6,356 nt of DNA, from contig DEEV01000020.1 in the NCBI GenBank assembly GCA_002350445.1, positions 13,069 through 19,424 on the forward strand, written 5' to 3'. Made by a program: the position numbers and the translations under genes. Positions 1 to 4,060 of the stretch are shown one piece after another. This DNA comes from Treponema sp. UBA2869 (GTDB lineage: Bacteria; Spirochaetota; Spirochaetia; Treponematales; Treponemataceae). Each line of letters opens with the position of its first letter. Positions within the stretch are counted from its first letter, which is position 1. Below the pieces are notes generated by a model, which searched no databases, was not told the origin of the DNA, and worked only from the letters and a program-made list of their open reading frames with translations.

Positions 1-59
1 AAAACAAAGGCTGCTGCAAGCACAAGCAAAACAAAGAAAATCAAAAAATTTTTATTCAT
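1..59 (-). CDS. 5' end of a gene for a secreted or membrane-anchored protein (partial)
   Basis: An ATG at 59-57 opens a frame that stays open to the window edge, giving 19 complete codons. The product begins MNKNF and continues with an unbroken hydrophobic run (LIFFVLLVLAAAFV) after a single lysine at position 3. This is the layout of an N-terminal signal peptide or membrane anchor. No cleavage site or lipobox cysteine lies within the visible part. The start overlaps the end of the upstream corC-like gene by 8 bases in a different frame, and only a weak purine-rich stretch (AAAGAAA, about 4 bases before the start) precedes it, so translation is probably coupled to corC. In E. coli the gene after corC is lnt, but too little is visible to say whether this is lnt or anything else. 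The function is unknown. The hydrophobic start and the overlap make it likely to be a real gene. Confidence 0.6.
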   Translation of the reverse strand, partial: MNKNFLIFFVLLVLAAAFV

Positions 60-834
60 CAGATTTCTTTTCATCAGAGTTTTTTATTACCTTTACAGAA
101 TTAATTCTATGCCCGTCCATATCCTGAATAATAAAATCATATTCATTCCATGAAACCTTTTCAAATTTTACAGGAACTTTTCCGAACAAGTCAAATACAA
201 AACCGCCCAAACTGTCAAAATCATCATCCGGAAAAGCAGCACCAATCGACTCATTCAAATCGCCAAGATTTACGCGCGCATCGCAAATCCAGATATTTTC
301 ACTTATTGTAAGAACATCTTCCTGTTCCTTGTCAAATTCATCCTGAATATCGCCGACAATCTCTTCTATGATATCTTCCATTGTAACAATGCCGGACATT
401 CCACCGTATTCATCTATGGCAATTGCAATATGCAGGTGGTGACGTTTAAATTCACGCAAAAGTGAATCAATTCGTTTGCTTTCCGGTACAAAAAACGGTT
501 TTCGCACAATATTCTGAAGATTAATTTCTTTTTTATCTGCAAGGCACTTTATAATATCCTTTACATAAAGCACGCCAATTACATTGTCTATTGAATCTGT
601 GTAAACAGGAAAGCGAGAATGACCGCTTGCAACAAGTTTTTTATACAATTCTTCTTCGTCTATATCTGAAGAAATAAAATCAACATCGATTCGGGGAATC
701 ATAACCTCTTTTACCGAAGTTTTTGAAAGGTCTTCTACACCCTGAATCATATCTTTTTTTTCTTCGTTAAGAATCTTATCCTGTATGGCAGAAATTTCAT
801 CTTGCTGTGTTTTTTTGCGCCAGAACAAACTCAT
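52..834 (-). CDS. corC: CorC/TlyC-like CBS-domain protein (YbeX family)
   Basis: A 260-residue soluble protein of the CorC/HlyC/TlyC family. It has two CBS domains (about residues 44-105 and 108-165) and a C-terminal CorC_HlyC (transporter-associated) domain at about 175-252. The first CBS region opens with the typical VMIPRIDVDFIS. The second carries the family signature DEYGGMSGIVTMEDIIEEIV at 141-160, followed by GDIQDE. There is no N-terminal DUF21/CNNM membrane domain, so this is the stand-alone type like E. coli CorC/YbeX and spirochaetal TlyC. CBS pairs of this family bind adenine nucleotides. Proposed roles are in Mg/Co homeostasis and, for YbeX, ribosome-related functions, and the 'haemolysin' label is historical. 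Its ATG overlaps the ybeY stop as ATGA. An AAAGGA lies 15 bases upstream, too far to be ideal, so coupling to ybeY is likely. An in-frame stop just upstream (849-847) leaves no earlier start. The family is secure; the exact role is not. Confidence 0.93.
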   Translation of the reverse strand: MSLFWRKKTQQDEISAIQDKILNEEKKDMIQGVEDLSKTSVKEVMIPRIDVDFISSDIDEEELYKKLVASGHSRFPVYTDSIDNVIGVLYVKDIIKCLADKKEINLQNIVRKPFFVPESKRIDSLLREFKRHHLHIAIAIDEYGGMSGIVTMEDIIEEIVGDIQDEFDKEQEDVLTISENIWICDARVNLGDLNESIGAAFPDDDFDSLGGFVFDLFGKVPVKFEKVSWNEYDFIIQDMDGHRINSVKVIKNSDEKKSDE

Positions 835-1310
835 TTTATAATTTTTTCATCCTTTAATTTTTTTAATAATTTTTCCTGAAGAATCAGCATTTCGCATTGC
901 GGCTCAACGCCTTTTTCTATATGTTCATCCCCATGATCCATTCCATTTAAATGCAAAATCCCATGAACCAGAAGTCTTTTTAGCTCTGAATTACAATCTT
1001 CTTCAAAATACGAGGAATTTACAGGAAGCGTATCCAGACTTATGGCAATATCTCCGGCACATTTCCATTTTCCCTCTTCATCTTCGTATTCTTCGTCGTT
1101 CTCAAAAGATAAAACATCGGTTGTGCTGTCTATATTTCGGTAAGTTTTATTCAAAACCTGCATGTATGAATCACCGCAAAAAAGAACAGAAATTTCTTCG
1201 CCGTCAATTTTTAATTCTTCAAGCACCTTTTGCATAAAAAGTTCAACGGCATCCAGCCACAAAGGAGACTCTGTATTTTCATCAACTGAAATAAAAATTC
1301 TGTTGCTCAT
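831..1310 (-). CDS. ybeY: YbeY endoribonuclease / rRNA maturation factor
   Basis: A 159-residue protein, the usual YbeY length. The zinc-binding motif H-G-I-L-H-L-N-G-M-D-H is intact at 116-126, with the three metal-ligand histidines at 116, 120 and 126. Other family hallmarks are YRNID at 57-61, TTDVLSFE at 63-70 and GDIAIS at 86-91. YbeY is a cytoplasmic metal-dependent endoribonuclease needed for 16S rRNA 3'-end maturation and ribosome quality control, working with the PhoH protein YbeZ in several bacteria. Between the TTDVLSFE and GDIAIS strands lies a short acidic loop (NDEEYEDEEGKWKC, 71-84); this position is variable in the family. The ATG overlaps the preceding stop by one base (TGATG) and is preceded by a good Shine-Dalgarno sequence (AAAGGA, 1325-1320, spacer 9), which fixes the start. 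A 4-base ATGA overlap joins it to corC. Confidence 0.96.
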   Translation of the reverse strand: MSNRIFISVDENTESPLWLDAVELFMQKVLEELKIDGEEISVLFCGDSYMQVLNKTYRNIDSTTDVLSFENDEEYEDEEGKWKCAGDIAISLDTLPVNSSYFEEDCNSELKRLLVHGILHLNGMDHGDEHIEKGVEPQCEMLILQEKLLKKLKDEKIIK

Positions 1311-3070
1311 CAGCGGCTTTCCTTTGAAGCTTTCTGCTCAGTTTTTGACTCAGATTTAGTTTCGGATTTTGCTTCTGTGCGCGATTCTGTTTTCTGCACA
1401 GACTTTATCTCTTTTTTTTCGGGATTTTTATCCGGATCAGCCTGTTCAGGATATTCAATACGGCTGTGATAGTAGCCTGCCAGAAGCTGAACAAACGCTT
1501 CTTTTATTCTTGTAACATCTCGGAATGTAAGGTCGCAGTTATCAAGCTGTTTATGTTCAACCTTTGAATTAACAAGCTGAGTAATAAATTTTTCAAGACG
1601 CGGTACAGAAGGATTTTCCAAAGTACGGCACGCCGCCTCTACTGTATCGGCAAGCATTACAACTGCACTTTCGCGCGAAGTTGGAGGATTTCCCGGATAT
1701 GAAAAATCTTCGGGTGTAAGATTTGGATCATTTTTTACAGCTTCATTATAAAAATATGCAATAACACTGTTTCCATGATGTTCTGCAATTATATCAATAA
1801 TAATCTGCGGAAGATGAAGCTGGTAAGCCTTTTCAACACCTTTTCGAACATGACTTTTTATTACAGAAACCGAAAGTGTCGGTGAAATTTCATCGTGTTT
1901 GTTTTCGCCCTTTTGATTTTCTACAAAATATTCAGGCTGTTCAATTTTTCCGATGTCGTGATAGTAACCGCCAACCCGGGCAATAAGAGGATTTGCATCA
2001 ATTTCGCGGCAGGCACTTTCTGCAAGCTGGGCAACCATCATTGAATGATTATAAGTACCAGAAGCCTGAACAAGCATTTTGCGCATAAGCGGATTATTCA
2101 AATCGCTTAAATCCATAAGACGGAAAACCGACGCAGTATTCAACATAACTTCAAGCGGTGTTAAAAATCCCAGAGTAAGAATTCCGGAAAGGAAACCATT
2201 TAAGGCAACACCAAGTAAAAGTTTTGGAAGCTCTGCAAAAGTTTCATTAAAAATCACAATAAAAATAAGCATGTAAACCATACTTAAAATTGCAAGTAAA
2301 AGCGAAGCAAAAACAAGATCCAGGCGGCGTTCAATTTTGCGTACGATTCCGGCAGCTGAAAGACAGATGGCAAGCGTAAAAAAGAACGGTGGCAAAGCCA
2401 TATTTGTAGCAATAAGCACGCCAAAAGAAATTGCAAATGAACACAAAACTGCAGAAGTATTACCGTAAAGAATTGTTACAAGCATTATGCTCAAGGCCGA
2501 AGGAATTACCACACATATTGCGTAATCGCCGGCAAACGATGAAAATTTTCCAAGGAAAGCGGTAGCCGCGAACACGCAAATGAACAGAATAACCTGAAGG
2601 AGCGCTTCGCGGAATAAAACCCTGCGATGGAACGGTATAAACGAAAAAAGCATATACCACATAATTCCAAGCAGAAGAAGAAAAATTTCGCTGTTTGCGT
2701 ACGCACGGTAATCAATGTAAAGCGGAGATTCAGCCATTTTCTGAAGCTTTGCATACATTTCTTCTGTAATAGGCCAGCCTTTTTTAATAATTCTTTCACC
2801 TTTAATAATAGCCACAGGATACGACTGGTCCGGAGCAATAGAACGATCCGCAATAATATCACGGTCAGAAATCATTCCTACTTCGAAATTTGAAATGTTA
2901 AAAGTAGCAACTGTCTGTGTTGTACTTACCTTTACAAAATTTACTGCAGACACCGCAAGCAGCCCTACAAAAAACAGAATTAAAAAAGGATATTTTGCCT
3001 TAATATAAATTCCACATTCAGAAAAAAACATCTGAATTGGATTTTTCTTATCGCTCTTGTTTGATTTCAT
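1310..3070 (-). CDS. pgpH: PgpH-like 7TM-HD membrane phosphohydrolase (probable c-di-AMP phosphodiesterase)
   Basis: A 586-residue member of the 7TM-7TMR_HD family. Order of parts: a short basic cytoplasmic start; TM1 at about 28-46; an extracytoplasmic segment at about 48-127; seven further hydrophobic segments (about 128-146, 151-173, 182-201, 205-222, 226-243, 251-274, 284-305); then a cytoplasmic HD domain at about 325-540. Expected metal/catalytic residues are present: H342 (YNHS), H371-D372 in HDIGK, H407 (SHVRKG), H431-H432 (EHHG) and D475 (LADTVEAA). Characterised relatives (PgpH of Listeria) hydrolyse cyclic-di-AMP to pApA, so the same reaction is inferred here. The extracytoplasmic part is much shorter than in Gram-positive PgpH (about 80 residues). 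The C-terminus (about 545-586) is a low-complexity Lys/Glu/Ser/Thr tail with repeated SETKSESKTE-like units. The ATG has an AAAGG at 3084-3080 (spacer 9), which supports this start inside the phoH 3' end. A later Met at residue 14 has no such site. Confidence 0.92.
   Translation of the reverse strand: MKSNKSDKKNPIQMFFSECGIYIKAKYPFLILFFVGLLAVSAVNFVKVSTTQTVATFNISNFEVGMISDRDIIADRSIAPDQSYPVAIIKGERIIKKGWPITEEMYAKLQKMAESPLYIDYRAYANSEIFLLLLGIMWYMLFSFIPFHRRVLFREALLQVILFICVFAATAFLGKFSSFAGDYAICVVIPSALSIMLVTILYGNTSAVLCSFAISFGVLIATNMALPPFFFTLAICLSAAGIVRKIERRLDLVFASLLLAILSMVYMLIFIVIFNETFAELPKLLLGVALNGFLSGILTLGFLTPLEVMLNTASVFRLMDLSDLNNPLMRKMLVQASGTYNHSMMVAQLAESACREIDANPLIARVGGYYHDIGKIEQPEYFVENQKGENKHDEISPTLSVSVIKSHVRKGVEKAYQLHLPQIIIDIIAEHHGNSVIAYFYNEAVKNDPNLTPEDFSYPGNPPTSRESAVVMLADTVEAACRTLENPSVPRLEKFITQLVNSKVEHKQLDNCDLTFRDVTRIKEAFVQLLAGYYHSRIEYPEQADPDKNPEKKEIKSVQKTESRTEAKSETKSESKTEQKASKESR
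1313..1435 (-). other. Low-complexity charged C-terminal tail of the HD hydrolase
   Basis: Codons for about residues 546-586 of the PgpH-like protein encode a Lys/Glu/Ser/Thr-rich stretch with loosely repeating T-E-S-R, T-E-A-K-S-E, T-K-S-E-S-K and T-E-Q-K-A-S-K units. It lies after the folded HD domain, is probably disordered, and ends at the ybeY start. The repeats are degenerate at the DNA level (GAAxC/AAAxC-like hexamers), so slippage-driven length variation between strains is possible. No function can be assigned. Confidence 0.6.
1320..1325 (-). promoter_or_regulatory. Shine-Dalgarno site for ybeY
   Basis: AAAGGA on the minus strand sits inside the last codons of the HD hydrolase gene, 9 bases before the ybeY ATG. 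It decides the ybeY start and indicates that ybeY can load ribosomes directly as well as by re-initiation at the TGATG junction. Confidence 0.7.
3048..3070 (-). other. 23-base overlap between phoH and the HD hydrolase gene
   Basis: The phoH frame ends at TAA (3050-3048), while the next gene's ATG is at 3070-3068 in another frame. The same DNA therefore encodes the last seven residues of PhoH (NEIKQER) plus its stop and the first residues of PgpH (MKSNKSD). The AAAGG at 3084-3080 supports the overlapping start. This is the longest of the overlaps in the operon. Confidence 0.75.
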
Positions 3071-3992
3071 TTTCGTATGCCTTTACAATTTTTCTAACAA
3101 GCTGATTTCTTACAACGTCATCAGCCCCAAGGTTTATAAATCCTATATCTTCTATTTTATACAAAATATTAATTGAATTCATCAGTCCTGATTCAATTTT
3201 TTTAGGTAAATCAATCTGAGAAGGATCGCCAGTTACAAAAACCTTTGAATTTTCACCCATACGGGTTAAAAACATTTTCATCTGAGAAACCGTTGCATTC
3301 TGGGCTTCGTCAAGAATAATAACTGCGTTATTCAGCGTTCGTCCTCTCATATATGCAAGCGGAGCAACCTCTATGATTCCGGCTTCGGTCAGTCGCTTTA
3401 CAGTTTCTATAGGTAAAATTGCTTCCATTGCATCGCGCAAAGGCCTTAAATAAGGATCAATTTTATCTTCCAGATCGCCGGGCAAAAAGCCAAGACTTTC
3501 TCCAGCTTCAACAACAGGACGAGTTATTATAAGTTTATTTTTTTTGTGATTCAGAATAAGACGAAGGGCTTCTGCCACGGCAAGAAAAGTTTTTCCGCTT
3601 CCTGCACTACCCGTGCAAAAAACCATATCCTTTGTCTGAAGAAGATTTAAATATTCTGCCTGCCCCTGCGTACGCGGGTAAACTCGTCTTACCGCTCCAG
3701 GAACAAGCACGGCCATTTCGTCGGCATTAAGACGGCGTTTTGTATTTAAAACGGAAAGTACAATATCATCGCTGTTTTTTCCGCCTGCTTCAATTTCATC
3801 AATGATGCGGTCTACAATAAACTGAAATTTCTGACAGATTTCTGGATTTTCATTTTCAACGGAAAGTTCATTTCCACGAGTAAAGACCGGAACACCTAAG
3901 TGCTCTTCAATCAGTTTTAAGTTTTTATCGTTTGTTCCGCAGACACAGGAAAGAACATCATTGCTTGGAACAACTATTGTATATTCGTTCAA
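3048..3992 (-). CDS. phoH: PhoH-family ATPase (YbeZ-like), TTG start
   Basis: A 314-residue protein, the usual length for PhoH-like/YbeZ proteins. An N-terminal KH-like region (about 1-70) precedes a P-loop ATPase domain. The Walker A motif GSAGSGKT is at 128-135 and the Walker B motif VIILDEAQ at 224-231. Family signatures are RTQGQAEYL (107-115), TRPVVEAGESLGFLPGD (157-173) and TGDPSQIDLP (254-263). PhoH/YbeZ proteins are cytoplasmic ATPases related to superfamily 1 helicases, linked to RNA metabolism and ribosome maturation with YbeY, which is encoded two genes downstream. The start codon is TTG (3992-3990), preceded by AGAGGAG with a short 4-base spacer. An in-frame TAA at 4010-4008 excludes an earlier start, and the next Met (residue 93) would delete the N-terminal domain. 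A promoter lies immediately upstream, and the 3' end overlaps the HD hydrolase gene by 23 bases. The family call is secure; the precise RNA substrate is unknown. Confidence 0.96.
   Translation of the reverse strand: MNEYTIVVPSNDVLSCVCGTNDKNLKLIEEHLGVPVFTRGNELSVENENPEICQKFQFIVDRIIDEIEAGGKNSDDIVLSVLNTKRRLNADEMAVLVPGAVRRVYPRTQGQAEYLNLLQTKDMVFCTGSAGSGKTFLAVAEALRLILNHKKNKLIITRPVVEAGESLGFLPGDLEDKIDPYLRPLRDAMEAILPIETVKRLTEAGIIEVAPLAYMRGRTLNNAVIILDEAQNATVSQMKMFLTRMGENSKVFVTGDPSQIDLPKKIESGLMNSINILYKIEDIGFINLGADDVVRNQLVRKIVKAYENEIKQER
3080..3084 (-). promoter_or_regulatory. Shine-Dalgarno site for the PgpH-like gene
   Basis: AAAGG on the minus strand lies within phoH codons, 9 bases before the ATG at 3070. 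It is the reason for preferring residue 1 over the in-frame Met at residue 14, which has no purine-rich site before it. Confidence 0.6.
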
Positions 3993-3996
3993 AAAG

Positions 3997-4003
3997 CTCC
4001 TCT
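3997..4003 (-). promoter_or_regulatory. Strong Shine-Dalgarno site deciding the TTG start of phoH
   Basis: AGAGGAG on the minus strand lies 4 bases before TTG (3992-3990). It is the best ribosome-binding match in the window, and the only available start after the in-frame TAA at 4010-4008 is this TTG. The strong site probably compensates for the weak start codon and short spacer. Confidence 0.75.
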
Positions 4004-4010
4004 TTTTTTA

Positions 4011-4039
4011 ATTATCTTTTATCATCATTTTATTGTCAA
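4011..4039 (-). promoter_or_regulatory. Probable sigma70-type promoter for the phoH operon
   Basis: On the minus strand a perfect -35 TTGACA (4039-4034) is followed by a 17-base spacer and a -10 GATAAT (4016-4011, five of six matches to TATAAT). It is in the only intergenic gap and points toward phoH. Transcription would be expected to start around 4005-4003, only about 11-13 bases before the TTG, so the leader would be little more than the Shine-Dalgarno sequence. Initiation has not been shown; the call rests on sequence match and position. Confidence 0.72.
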
Positions 4040-4043
4040 TGAT
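4024..4043. repeat. AT-rich inverted repeat overlapping the -35 box
   Basis: ATCATT at 4024-4029 and AATGAT at 4038-4043 form 6-base inverted arms with 8 bases between. The right arm covers part of the -35 hexamer and the left arm lies in the spacer. A second, imperfect pair (TTAATTATC 4008-4016 / GATTATTAA 4041-4049, one mismatch) flanks it, with a different centre. It could be a repressor site or simply chance in AT-rich DNA. It lacks the GC stem and following U-run of a terminator. Confidence 0.3.
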
Positions 4044-4060
4044 TATTAACTGCTAATGTC

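Noticed and set aside
52..834. Haemolysin function for the TlyC/CorC-like protein
   Set aside because: The protein is a soluble CBS-pair plus CorC_HlyC protein with no export signal, and its neighbours are RNA-maturation genes. The haemolysin label in this family is historical and is not supported by the sequence.
1162..1359. Plus-strand open frame across the ybeY/HD hydrolase junction
   Set aside because: It is antisense to two clear genes, the translation is Ser/Thr-rich low-complexity sequence, and nothing suggests a real start site.
2506..2893. Overlapping open frames on both strands (minus 2506-2862, minus 2460-2660, plus 2627-2893) within the HD hydrolase gene
   Set aside because: They lie entirely within the well-supported membrane-domain coding region, have no recognisable product and give odd Arg/Phe/Leu-rich compositions typical of out-of-frame readings.
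3993..4060. Rho-independent terminator after the lptD-like gene
   Set aside because: The only inverted repeat is a 6-base AT stem without a GC-rich stem or U-run in the right orientation. The T-run on the plus strand (4003-4009) is an A-run on the transcribed strand. Read-through from lptD is therefore possible.
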